64,000 nt of DNA from Deltaproteobacteria bacterium (GTDB lineage Bacteria > Desulfobacterota > BSN033 > UBA1163): NCBI GenBank assembly GCA_016875195.1, contig VGRY01000002.1, positions 1-64,000 on the forward strand, given 5' to 3'. Of this stretch, positions 1 through 7,775 are shown one piece after another; position 1 is the first letter of the stretch; each line of letters begins with the position of its first letter. The notes under the pieces were generated by a model. That model was not told where the DNA came from, ran no database searches, and worked only from the letters and a program-made list of their open reading frames with translations. Position numbers and translations under genes: made by a program.

Positions 1-2
1 TG

Positions 3-125
3 ACTTTGAAAGGAGCCATAGAAATTATCAAATACCACACTCATCATAACCATGTTGCATATATCTCTCACAGAAAGAAGGCTGTCGCCAAGGCGAAACT
101 ATTCAAAATCAATGTGTCGCTGTAG
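3..125 (+). CDS. C-terminal end of an unidentified gene (partial)
   Basis: An open frame enters from the left edge of the window and stops at TAG 123-125, giving about 40 residues that end in a lysine-rich stretch (HRKKAVAKAKLFKINVSL). There is no start codon in the window and I do not recognise the family. The only support is the uninterrupted frame and the plausible basic composition, so it could also be chance. Confidence 0.3.
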   Translation, partial: TLKGAIEIIKYHTHHNHVAYISHRKKAVAKAKLFKINVSL

Positions 126-180
126 TACTAGTTCGCCTTAATAATGATTTAAAAAAATGGATTGAGATACATTGGAAAAT

Positions 181-262
181 CTCCCCTAACCCCTCTTTGC
201 TAAAGAGGGGTTAAGAGAAAAAGAGAGGTCCTCCCTTTGGCAAAGGGAGGTCAGGAGGAATT
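181..262. repeat. Two adjacent CCTC/GAGG intergenic palindromes
   Basis: Two short inverted repeats lie side by side: AACCCCTCTTTgctAAAGAGGGGTT and CCTCCCTTTggcAAAGGGAGG. They sit just downstream of the minus-strand CooS-like gene and could act as its terminator. Similar CCCTC..TTAA..GAGGG palindromes recur at about 6493, 6708, 12916, 34863 and 45206, so this is a dispersed family rather than a dedicated terminator. Confidence 0.6.
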
Positions 263-291
263 TTGTAAAACGAGTTCTAAACCTATTAACT

Positions 292-2013
292 TTACTTCCA
301 GGGCTTCCCACTGATATTGTATTTTCTTTCACCCTTCATCGCCTGCAGGATGAAGTCTGCTTTAGCTCGGGCGTCGATCTTCTTTTCAGTAGTGATGATA
401 AGTTTTGAGCCAAATTTTTCCGCACAGGATTTGGTCAGGGCTTCCAGGACTTTGGTGCTTCCGGTTACCGGAAGAGCCGGCCAGAAATAGGTTGTAATTC
501 CCATGGCCACTGTCCACATCGCTTCAGTCACCTCTGAACTGCGATTGGCCTCCGGATAACAGGCTGCGATCGGATATCCTGACAAATCCCTTTTTCCTGT
601 CTTTGCTAGCTCCAGCAGGAAGTCAGTTGTCGTTCCATCTCCTCCTCCAATATCAATGACAGAGGGAATTTCCTTACCGAGCGAGGACAGAACATCGGAC
701 AAACCTTTGCCACAATGTTTTTCATTTGAAGCGGGATTTAAAAATCCATATTTTCCGAGGGCAACGCTTGCCTCGCCCTTTGATAAGCAAAGAATATCGT
801 TTTTCAGAAACTCCTGGGCCATCATGGTGATTTCCTGATCTTGAGTATATTTGACATTGTTGCTTCCAGCGAAAATCACGATCCCCTTCAAAAGGCCTTT
901 CTGAAGAGCAGTCGCAATCTTTTTCACATCAATGCTATCCTTGGAGAAACCCATGGTCGCATATTCCTTCGCTTCTGGAATGTCCCTGGAGATGCTGCGG
1001 CGGAAGTTAAAAGATTTTTTGGCCTGTTCAACTATTCTCTGAACAAAGAGGCCAATATTCTTTTCCTTTTTCAGGGTCGATGCCAGAATGATCGGTATCT
1101 CAAATTCTTTAGCTACCTTCAATAAAGATGGATTGACAAACTGATCTCCAACCACAACGAGATCGACAGCGCCGGTCATCAAAGGGATCTCCTGGGAACC
1201 ATAACCCGTCGCAATGGGGAAGCTGAAGGGGGGCAATAATGATTCAGTGCAGACGCCCATTACATTGACTCCCTGTTTTTTTGCCGCCTCGGCTATTTTT
1301 CGTTTTAGAATGGGGGAGAAATAACCATAAAGGAGGAGGTTAGGGGCTTTTTGCTTGAGTCCGCCCAGGTTGATCTCGATTTTGGTCGGAACGGTTTCGC
1401 CAAAGACCGATGTTTTTAAACTTCCGTAAAGCCATTGGGCCATGGATGCGAAAAGGGATGCTTTGAATGTCCAGAGGAGAATTTCCTCAACCTCGCTTAC
1501 CCCTCCCTCCAATTTCTGGGAAGCTTTGAACAGATCCCTTGCGATTCCCTCTGGAGCGATTCCAAGTTCCTCCCAACACCGAAGCCATGATTTTGGAAAT
1601 TCTTTCTTAGCCACGGTCCCGCCATTTTGGATAAGGGCCTGGACCTCCTTAAGCATCTGATCGGTTTTCACCTTATTTTTCGGTGTGACCTGTTTTGATT
1701 CAACTTCCTGGGCAAAATCGGTTAACCGGTCGAGATAGGTCATCGTTCCTTTTAAAACCAATCTCAATAAGGACTGAATGGCAAGGGTATCTCTATCCTT
1801 TCCGCAGACTCCCAATTTATTCGAATCCCGGAAGGGATGGCTGATGCAGGGGCCTTGAAGGCAGTCGCGGCAGCTTAAACCAGTTTCACAGAAACCACAT
1901 TCCGGAAGCTGACCTTCATAACGGTCCCATACCAAAGCAATCTCACTGTCGGCAGCTTTCGTTAAAAAATACTCCACTGCGCTATCTATCGTCTTCTTCT
2001 GAATGAACTCCAT
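292..2013 (-). CDS. CooS-like protein (anaerobic CO dehydrogenase family) lacking C-cluster ligands
   Basis: This 573-residue protein has the overall layout of a Ni-Fe CO dehydrogenase catalytic subunit. N-terminal cysteines at 39, 42, 48, 51, 56 and 70 match the B/D iron-sulfur cluster region (CLQGPC and GVCG motifs). Cys39 and Cys42 form a CX2C pair, as described for CODHs with a [2Fe-2S] D-cluster, while the usual Cys47 is Ser. The active-site C-cluster ligands are largely gone: by motif alignment the histidine is Tyr231, and the cysteines are Phe292, Ser384 (GSNNVK in place of GCNNPK), Glu414 and Gly458. Only Cys255 lies near a ligand position. CO oxidation is therefore unlikely, although electron transfer through the B/D clusters may persist. 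It is the last gene of a minus-strand redox operon. AAAGGAG precedes the ATG by 6 nt. Confidence 0.85.
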   Translation of the reverse strand: MEFIQKKTIDSAVEYFLTKAADSEIALVWDRYEGQLPECGFCETGLSCRDCLQGPCISHPFRDSNKLGVCGKDRDTLAIQSLLRLVLKGTMTYLDRLTDFAQEVESKQVTPKNKVKTDQMLKEVQALIQNGGTVAKKEFPKSWLRCWEELGIAPEGIARDLFKASQKLEGGVSEVEEILLWTFKASLFASMAQWLYGSLKTSVFGETVPTKIEINLGGLKQKAPNLLLYGYFSPILKRKIAEAAKKQGVNVMGVCTESLLPPFSFPIATGYGSQEIPLMTGAVDLVVVGDQFVNPSLLKVAKEFEIPIILASTLKKEKNIGLFVQRIVEQAKKSFNFRRSISRDIPEAKEYATMGFSKDSIDVKKIATALQKGLLKGIVIFAGSNNVKYTQDQEITMMAQEFLKNDILCLSKGEASVALGKYGFLNPASNEKHCGKGLSDVLSSLGKEIPSVIDIGGGDGTTTDFLLELAKTGKRDLSGYPIAACYPEANRSSEVTEAMWTVAMGITTYFWPALPVTGSTKVLEALTKSCAEKFGSKLIITTEKKIDARAKADFILQAMKGERKYNISGKPWK

Positions 2014-2083
2014 TGCTAACTCCTTTCTATTCTTAAAGGGATAAAACCCAGCATTCCATCATTCCAACATTCCATTATTCCAA

Positions 2084-2536
2084 CTAAAATGCTTTTGTTC
2101 GATAATCCTTCCGATCTTCTAATTTCAAAGCCTGAGTGGGACAGACCTCCGCACAGATGGGATAGCCCATGTTCCGGCAACGATCGCACTTGATTGCCAC
2201 CTTCATTGAAGGGGAGGGGTTGATGATCCCAAAGGGGCAGGTCATCACGCACATCCAGCAGGCGATGCAGGTTGGCTCATTCACATAGACCAGTCCTGTC
2301 TCAGGATCTCTGCGCATCGATCCATTGGGGCATGCCTCAATGCAGGGCGCCTCATCACAATGCCGGCACTGAAGGGCGAACTGTTTTCCTTCCACATAAA
2401 CCCGCGGAACAGGTTGAGGCTCTTCATGAATGGCCTGGTAGAGCTCTTTGGAGACAGATGAAATTTCCGTCCCGCACCAGAGCTCACACTGATGACATCC
2501 AGTGCACTTACTTTTATCAACCATCAAAATTTTCAC
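2084..2536 (-). CDS. CooF-like ferredoxin with four [4Fe-4S] clusters
   Basis: This 150-residue electron-transfer protein resembles CooF/HycB/DmsB-type iron-sulfur subunits. Four cysteine quartets are visible: C11/14/17/21, C57/60/65/69, C90/93/96/100 and C117/120/128/132, enough for four [4Fe-4S] clusters. The start is GTG at 2536, chosen because AGGAGGATAACGTT lies immediately upstream. It sits directly upstream of the CooS-like gene on the same strand and is the expected electron partner of that protein's B/D clusters. The pair resembles CooF-CooS of CO-oxidising bacteria, but what the partner does here is open because its C-cluster ligands are missing. Confidence 0.85.
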   Translation of the reverse strand: MKILMVDKSKCTGCHQCELWCGTEISSVSKELYQAIHEEPQPVPRVYVEGKQFALQCRHCDEAPCIEACPNGSMRRDPETGLVYVNEPTCIACWMCVMTCPFGIINPSPSMKVAIKCDRCRNMGYPICAEVCPTQALKLEDRKDYRTKAF

Positions 2537-2583
2537 AACGTTATCCTCCTACTTGCTCTCGGTTCCTGCTGGAACGGTTTAGA

Positions 2584-2723
2584 AAAATTCGAAATTCGAA
2601 TATCGAAATCCGAAACAAATTCGAATGTCCGAAACCCCAATATCTTAAACTTTTTTGTTTTAGGCATTTGAAATTTTGTCATTTGGGATTGTTTCGAAAT
2701 TCGAATTTCGTGCTTCGAGTTTA
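2584..2723. repeat. TTCGAAATTCGAA-type imperfect palindrome, copy 1
   Basis: This is a roughly 140-bp A+T-rich element. The left arm carries tandem GAAATTCGAATATCGAAATC-type words ending in CGAAACAA; the right arm carries the complement (TTGTTTCGAAATTCGAATTT and GTGCTTCGAG). The centre is unrelated between copies. It fills the gap between the CooF-like gene and the oxidoreductase gene. It is one of seven copies in the window, all in non-coding gaps. Confidence 0.8.
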
Positions 2724-2728
2724 ATTTT

Positions 2729-4036
2729 TTACAACATCGTATCCATGACCTCTTTAAATTCGGTTTCCGTGAATTGGTCTGCATTTCTCCTGATCAACGG
2801 CAGAATATTCATGAAATTGAGATCCCTGCTCATTAAGGTCGAGGTGTATTCGGAGACATTGATCCTCTTCTTCAATAAGACAAAGAAGAGACCGGCCTTC
2901 TGTGTCTGACCGACCAGGATGGCTCCCACCAGGCGACCATTCTTTAAAATGAGTTTCTTATAGGTGTCTTTCGTCCTTCTTTTAATTTCCTGAAATGTCT
3001 CTCCTCCTTCACACGTTGAACAGGTCTCGGCTTGAGTTAATCCCATTGAGATGGCCGGTACTCCGATAAAATTTCCGATGGAATTTCGTCTAAAGGACCC
3101 CTCGTACGGAGTCTCACGGCCGGCCATATTCAAGCCAGCAATGCGGCCCTGTTCCACAGCGCAGGGCCAGATGGCATTGATCCAATTGGAGTCCCGCGTG
3201 ATGTCGTAAGTTTCGGCCACGTCCCCTGCAGCATAGATATCCGACACACTGGTGAGCATCCGGGGATTGACCTTGATGCCCCCAAGGGAGCCGGTCTCTA
3301 TCCCTGCTGTCTGGGCAAGCTCAATGGCAGGCCTCACACCGACCGCAATGACCACCATATCGCATTCAATTTCCCTGGAATCGGTGATGACACTTTTGAT
3401 GTGACCGTTTCCGGTAAACCGGAGGGCCTTTTCACCGGTAATCGTTTTAATTCCGAGGTTTTCGATCCTTTTCCGGATGATCGTGGCAGCCTCCTCATCA
3501 AAGACTGTCGGCAGGACATGTGCCAATTGCTCAAGCAGAGTAACGTCCATCCCTCTTCGCTTGAGACTGATGCATGATTCGACGCCAATGCTACCGGCTC
3601 CGATAACCACTGCCTTTTTGCCTTTGAGATTGTAAATCTTTTCCGCATCCGCCATGGTTTTCAAAGTGGAGACACCATCCTTTTCAATGCCAGGAATGGG
3701 GGGAACAATAGGATTCCCTCCTGTGGCAAGGAGAAGTTTATTAAAAGGATATGAATCCCCGCTCTGGGTGTGGATCGTTTTGGAGTCGGCGGAGATTTGT
3801 TGAACTCTCACCCCAAGGTGAGCAGTGATTCTGTTCTGTTCAAAGAAATCGGCGGATCTGAAATTTAAGAGCGGTTTTGAGAGTTCTTCAGCAACATAGT
3901 AAGGCAGAAGGACTCTTGAAAAGAGGGGAGTGGTTTCATCACTGAACAGGTCAATGGGTGATTCTTTGTCAATGGATCGAATGGCCTCTATCGCACTGAT
4001 CCCAGCTCCACTTCCTCCGATGATGACATATCGCAT
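2729..4036 (-). CDS. FAD/NAD(P)-dependent oxidoreductase (NADH oxidase / FNOR type)
   Basis: This 435-residue flavoprotein belongs to the pyridine nucleotide-disulfide oxidoreductase superfamily. The N-terminal FAD-binding glycine motif (IIGGSGAG, residues 5-12) and a second Rossmann motif for NAD(P)H (VVIGAGSIGVE, about residues 145-155) are clear. The late FAD-contact motif SDIYAAGDVAE is also present. No CxxxxC redox disulfide lies in the FAD motif region, so it is not a classical lipoamide or glutathione reductase. CO dehydrogenase loci often pair CooS and CooF with such a flavoprotein to couple ferredoxin to NAD(P)H; the same role is inferred here. AGGAGG precedes the ATG by 6 nt. Confidence 0.85.
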   Translation of the reverse strand: MRYVIIGGSGAGISAIEAIRSIDKESPIDLFSDETTPLFSRVLLPYYVAEELSKPLLNFRSADFFEQNRITAHLGVRVQQISADSKTIHTQSGDSYPFNKLLLATGGNPIVPPIPGIEKDGVSTLKTMADAEKIYNLKGKKAVVIGAGSIGVESCISLKRRGMDVTLLEQLAHVLPTVFDEEAATIIRKRIENLGIKTITGEKALRFTGNGHIKSVITDSREIECDMVVIAVGVRPAIELAQTAGIETGSLGGIKVNPRMLTSVSDIYAAGDVAETYDITRDSNWINAIWPCAVEQGRIAGLNMAGRETPYEGSFRRNSIGNFIGVPAISMGLTQAETCSTCEGGETFQEIKRRTKDTYKKLILKNGRLVGAILVGQTQKAGLFFVLLKKRINVSEYTSTLMSRDLNFMNILPLIRRNADQFTETEFKEVMDTML

Positions 4037-4063
4037 TCTTGCCTCCTTCTATGAATTGGAAAA

Positions 4064-4201
4064 AATCCGAAATCCGAATATCGAAATCCGAAACAAATCC
4101 AAAATCCGAATGATCAAATTTTCAAAACCTCTTTTATTCATAAGTTTAGAATTATGGTTATTCGAAATTGTTTCGAATTTCGAATTTCGTGCTTCGAATT
4201 T
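4064..4201. repeat. TTCGAAATTCGAA-type imperfect palindrome, copy 2
   Basis: This copy has the same architecture as the one at 2584: left-arm words such as AAATCCGAATATCGAAATCC, then CGAAACAAAT, an unrelated centre, and a right arm with TTGTTTCGAATTTCGAATTT and GTGCTTCGAA. It occupies the whole gap between the flavoprotein and the next operon gene. Confidence 0.8.
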
Positions 4202-4210
4202 ATGGGTCTG

Positions 4211-4858
4211 TTAGTACAAGCTATGCACCATATAAAGCGGTAGCAATTCCTTGAATGCTTTTATGCCACGGGTGATATTGTAGTTGCCACAGGTGCAGCA
4301 TTTAGACATTTCCAGGCATGCTTCTTCGATTGTTTTTCTTCCCCGTTTCACATCCCTGACCATTTTATAGACCAGATCTGACCCAATCATGGCATGGCCG
4401 CACATCGTTGTCGTTTTAAGAATCTCGAAATAGGGTAACTTCTCCGTCTGTCCCCAGGTTCCCAGGGAGTATTCAATCGTATGGATACGACCCAGTCCGG
4501 CTTCCTCCATACACTGCTGAACGACGTCGCTGACTCCGGAGATGATGACTGAGATGCCTGGTTTATCTTCTTTCAGATCTTTGAGCAATTGAACGATCTT
4601 CTCACGATTATCAAAGGTGCACTGGACGATCGTACTATCCGTCATATTGCCCAAGATGACATCCATCGTGGTATTGTAGATGTTCCCTGTCTTCATGTCA
4701 CCCAGATTGATCGGGCCATTTTTATAACAGATGCTTAAAAACTTCTGGGTTTTGGGCGATGAACCCGCCTTATTAATGCCGGTTGCGGGGCACCCCAGCA
4801 CCACGAAATCGTCTTTTAATTCGTCCCAACTTCCTCTTCGGTGCAAACTATGGGTCAT
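4211..4858 (-). CDS. Conserved-looking cysteine-rich protein of unknown function in the CooS-like operon
   Basis: I do not recognise this 215-residue protein. It has nine cysteines: C23, C44, C80, C116, C153, C181, C187, C188 and C190. The strongest motifs are MCGH (152-155) and CCTCG (187-191), followed by NYNITRG, which look like metal or iron-sulfur ligands. The middle has alternating hydrophobic strands and helices (for example GISVIISGVSDVV), suggesting an alpha/beta core. There is no signal peptide or membrane segment, so it is probably cytoplasmic. Its place between two redox genes of one operon suggests a part in cluster binding, maturation or electron transfer. AAAGGGAGGAAGAG precedes the ATG. 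Confidence 0.75.
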   Translation of the reverse strand: MTHSLHRRGSWDELKDDFVVLGCPATGINKAGSSPKTQKFLSICYKNGPINLGDMKTGNIYNTTMDVILGNMTDSTIVQCTFDNREKIVQLLKDLKEDKPGISVIISGVSDVVQQCMEEAGLGRIHTIEYSLGTWGQTEKLPYFEILKTTTMCGHAMIGSDLVYKMVRDVKRGRKTIEEACLEMSKCCTCGNYNITRGIKAFKELLPLYMVHSLY

Positions 4859-4931
4859 CTCTTCCTCCCTTTAATCCTTAGCTCCCTATTCGTTAGAAAA
4901 TATTATACAGAGCCCTTCATTTGTAAATGGT

Positions 4932-5083
4932 AGAAATTCGAATATCGAAGCACGAAATTCGAAACAAATCCGAATTTCAAATGTTCCAAATTTAAACATT
5001 ACACCGGAAAAAACATGTTTTGATCATTTGAGATTTGAATTTTGATCATTGTTTCGAAATTCGAATTTCGAATTTCGGATTTT
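4932..5083. repeat. TTCGAAATTCGAA-type imperfect palindrome, copy 3
   Basis: The left arm is GAAATTCGAATATCGAAGCA..CGAAACAAAT and the right arm is ATTGTTTCGAAATTCGAATT..TTCGGATTT, with an unrelated A+T-rich centre. It lies in the third gap of the redox operon, so three of that operon's four gaps carry a copy. Confidence 0.8.
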
Positions 5084-5093
5084 ATAACTATGG

Positions 5094-5852
5094 CTATTTA
5101 TCTCCATAGAATTTATAGGCAGGTTCTCCCAGGCCCATATTATTTTTGGTGTTAATGGAGTACCAATATCCAAACTTCTCCAGGATGGGTTTAACCGGGA
5201 TTTCTCCCTCGGGCGGGACCTTTGTAATCACTTCGACCGTAAAAACCGTGTCCACTTCTTTTGCAACTCTCTGAAGGACCTTCAAAGCTTCTGGAAGTTT
5301 TTCGATCTTACACTTGCCTTCAATGATGGCTGAGGTCGCCTTTTCATTAAGTACATCGTCTCTCAGTTTCCCTGTTGTTTTATCAGACATGAAATGGGTG
5401 ACCGGATTTTCAGCCGCCAGCTCATAGCCGATATTTGCACCCATCAAAGCCATGGCGACCTTCTCAACATCCTTAAAATAGGCCCCAATGCCAGGTCTGC
5501 CCAACTCGATTCCCACTCCAACTTCCCCAGCCTGGAATCGACCTGAGACATCATTGGTCTTCATCTCTTCAGTCCCACGTCCCGGAACCTGGGAGCCTTT
5601 AAATTCGATCAGGGGATTGCTTAAGATACCGCGTACCTCCCGAGGCCACGGCATTTCGGGTTGTAAAAGGGCTTTGACCGGGCATATATTTGCCCTGAAA
5701 CAGACCCCACAATCAGTACACCGCTCCTGATCGATCTCGATATAGACCCTTCCTGCAATTTTATCATGCCGCTTAAAGGTTTGGATTCTTCCCATGGGGC
5801 AGTATGGGAAGCATCTCTTACAGGCAATACATTTGTCTTGGTCGGCCTTCAT
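5094..5852 (-). CDS. Two-cluster ferredoxin domain fused to an unknown C-terminal domain
   Basis: This 252-residue protein is the first gene of the minus-strand redox operon. Two [4Fe-4S] motifs are at C8/11/14/18 and C45/48/51/57 (the second spaced CX2CX2CX5CP). A domain of about 180 residues that I do not recognise follows (for example GVGIELGRPGIGAYFKDVEK); it has no cysteines beyond one at CKIEK. The reading frame extends upstream to 5876, but I place the start at ATG 5850-5852 because AAAGGGGG lies 6 nt before it. It is likely cytoplasmic and may feed electrons to or from the flavoprotein and CooS-like subunits. Confidence 0.75.
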   Translation of the reverse strand: MKADQDKCIACKRCFPYCPMGRIQTFKRHDKIAGRVYIEIDQERCTDCGVCFRANICPVKALLQPEMPWPREVRGILSNPLIEFKGSQVPGRGTEEMKTNDVSGRFQAGEVGVGIELGRPGIGAYFKDVEKVAMALMGANIGYELAAENPVTHFMSDKTTGKLRDDVLNEKATSAIIEGKCKIEKLPEALKVLQRVAKEVDTVFTVEVITKVPPEGEIPVKPILEKFGYWYSINTKNNMGLGEPAYKFYGDK

Positions 5853-5905
5853 AAAACCCCCTTTGATTGTATACAAAGATGGTAAAATATTTTTACATCC
5901 AAATT

Positions 5906-5932
5906 TTTATAATATCTTTCAGGGAATGTCAA
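5906..5932 (-). promoter_or_regulatory. Possible promoter of the CooS-like redox operon
   Basis: On the minus strand TTGACA (5927-5932) is followed after 15 nt by TATAAA (5906-5911), about 55 nt before the first start codon. The spacing is shorter than the usual 16-18 nt, so the call is tentative. Confidence 0.4.
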
Positions 5933-6076
5933 GAAAAAATAAGTCAATTAATATGCTTTAAGTTACGGTAAGATACCCATGCTCCACTTTATTAAAGTAA
6001 CAGGTAGCCGAAATATGGGTAAAATTTAATCTACTATCAAAAAACGAATATTGGATACAAATTTTGGGGTATTCTA

Positions 6077-6105
6077 TTGACTGCATGAGTTGATTGGGTT
6101 TATAT
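6077..6105 (+). promoter_or_regulatory. Possible sigma70 promoter for the small ferredoxin gene
   Basis: TTGACT (6077-6082) and TTATAT (6100-6105) are separated by 17 nt and lie about 50 nt upstream of the ferredoxin start at 6154. It is divergent from the redox operon promoter. Confidence 0.5.
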
Positions 6106-6153
6106 TGGGAAGAGAAAACATAGTATCTGATAAACTATTGAGGGGCATCGGAG

Positions 6154-6396
6154 ATGGCGTTTCGGGTGTTTGTAGACAATGAAAAATGCAAAGGCTGTGA
6201 GGAATGTCTTGAGGTTTGCACGGTAAACGTATTTGAGATGAGGAAAGGCAAATCAATACCTGTTTATGAGGGAGAGTGCATCGGTTGCAGAAGTTGTGTT
6301 GAAGTCTGTAAAGAAAAGGCGATCGCGGTCGATGAATTGAAGCCCGAGATGTCTGAAACTGCCTACCTCCTTTTAAGGGAGATACTGAGTGATTGA
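6154..6396 (+). CDS. 2[4Fe-4S] ferredoxin
   Basis: This 80-residue bacterial-type ferredoxin carries two regular cluster motifs, C12/15/18/22 and C42/45/48/52, each spaced CX2CX2CX3C. Residues after the second motif (about 60-80) form a short helical tail. It is an electron carrier, probably cytoplasmic. A possible sigma70 promoter lies upstream, and the gene is divergent from the redox operon. The closest purine-rich stretch before the ATG is GAGGGGCATCGGAG. The next 400 bp downstream may hold the relic of a partner oxidoreductase (see 6592). Confidence 0.85.
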   Translation: MAFRVFVDNEKCKGCEECLEVCTVNVFEMRKGKSIPVYEGECIGCRSCVEVCKEKAIAVDELKPEMSETAYLLLREILSD

Positions 6397-6815
6397 GAAA
6401 TCAGGGGACACTTCCCAATTTTTCACTTCCACCCTAAATCATCACTTTTGGCTCAATTAAAAAATGGGGTTTTCCGGCTTTCGTATGGGTGCTTTCCCCC
6501 CTCTTAAGTCTAAGAGGGGGGAGGGGGAGTTATGAAACTTGCGGTGGAATTGGATGGGGAACAGCCCAACAGATGTGAGGCTAAGGAATAGGATGCTGTT
6601 GGTTCAAAAAACCTGAAAGCCATGAGGATTGATGTTATGCGGTCTTGGGACAATGAGGTATTGCTTGATATGTAAAGCGTCCTGTCTGAACTGGGACGAA
6701 AAGTAACCCCTCCCCACCTCCCCTTAACCTAAGGGGAGGTTATCCACTCAATTCCTGGATGAACTAAAGATTCTATTCTAGTTTTAAGGTTTCATTCAGA
6801 AAATTGGGAGTGTCC
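6397..6815. other. Gene-free stretch with palindromic repeats and a possible gene relic
   Basis: No intact gene is visible. Two CCTC/GAGG palindromes (about 6493-6530 and 6708-6740) of the dispersed family lie here. Between them is a short frame at 6592-6675 that resembles a piece of an aldehyde ferredoxin oxidoreductase. Confidence 0.5.
6592..6675 (+). pseudogene. Possible relic of an aldehyde:ferredoxin oxidoreductase gene
   Basis: A 27-codon frame reads DAVGSKNLKAMRID and ends at a stop codon. Tungsten aldehyde ferredoxin oxidoreductases carry a very similar GAVMGSKNLKAI motif. A stop codon lies directly before the fragment and nothing else of the family is recognisable. The match is short and could be chance. 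Confidence 0.25.
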
Positions 6816-7583
6816 CTAAATTCTCCTAAGGACCTTTTTCCAGCTTTCCGTTCCAAGAAAACTGCCGGAGACATTTTCGAGGAGTTTTAAAAAAATAGAG
6901 TAAGGCATAGCCAGAGTGAGAATATCTTTATCGACCATGGGCCTTGCTGAAACGTCAAGCATACCAAGGACCGCCCGGGGTTGCTCTCTTACAGCTTCTT
7001 TCAAAGGGTAGGTGAGAATGGTTCCACAACCCGAACCAAATGGAGCATAAACAGCGTCTATTTGTTCAAGGGCATAGTTGGTCAATGTGAAAAGACCGGA
7101 GAGGATATCCGGCGTGACGAAGAAAACAACAACCTCCGGTTCGACTCCTGCCTGAAATTGGTCAATGGGTTTGAAGACGCAATAAGTTGCTGGCGCTCGC
7201 CTCGGTATCATCTTGGCAAAATATTCCCTTGCCCGCTCCGGCGTTTTAATGTAACGTTCCCCTTCCATCTCGCCGGGTATCCCACAGGAGAGAAAATATT
7301 CAATGTTCGGTATAGGAGATTCAAAAAATCCCATATAATAGGCACCTCCAGGGCATCCAAAATGGCTTTTATCAAAATAGACAATTTGCCCCTTTTTTCT
7401 TGCATTCTGAAGAAGTCCGATCATGCATACCTGGATTCCCTCTTTCATGGTGATGCCTTCGGGTTTGTCGTTGGTGTAATAGATCCCTAAAGGGGATTCT
7501 TTTAATCCCAGAGTTTCACGAAACTGTAGCCATAAATCTACTGGAAATAGTCTCAAGGTATTTTCCTCCATTAAGGTTTTCAA
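6816..7583 (-). CDS. DUF169 family protein
   Basis: This 255-residue protein matches the DUF169 family as I know it: conserved cysteine/glycine motifs FGCPGG (about residue 75), GSGCG (about residue 184) and a C-terminal PMVDKDILTLAMP stretch. The family is common in anaerobes and methanogens and is often near iron-sulfur or corrinoid enzymes, but it has no firm function. There is no signal peptide. The frame opens with TTG at 7583; an internal ATG at 7571 is an equally possible start, as neither has a strong ribosome site. It is a single gene facing away from the histidine kinase. Confidence 0.8.
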   Translation of the reverse strand: MKTLMEENTLRLFPVDLWLQFRETLGLKESPLGIYYTNDKPEGITMKEGIQVCMIGLLQNARKKGQIVYFDKSHFGCPGGAYYMGFFESPIPNIEYFLSCGIPGEMEGERYIKTPERAREYFAKMIPRRAPATYCVFKPIDQFQAGVEPEVVVFFVTPDILSGLFTLTNYALEQIDAVYAPFGSGCGTILTYPLKEAVREQPRAVLGMLDVSARPMVDKDILTLAMPYSIFLKLLENVSGSFLGTESWKKVLRRI

Positions 7584-7775
7584 TATCCAAATTTACATAA
7601 GTCATAGCTCAAAGTCAACGGGGTCACGAAGATTGATCTTTACCTGACACACACATGATTTACTATTGTTACCTATCACCTTGCTTGCCTGTTTTTTTGA
7701 AAAAGATTATATTACAAACACCAATCAACCATGCTATTTTATAATGATAGCATACCCACCTGAGGAGGTGGTAGT

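Noticed and set aside
292-2013. Calling this gene a functional carbon monoxide dehydrogenase
   Set aside because: The C-cluster ligands are replaced by non-ligating residues, so only the family relationship is claimed.
2016-2252. A 78-residue minus-strand frame overlapping the CooF-like gene
   Set aside because: It overlaps the well-supported ferredoxin gene in another frame and shows no family features.
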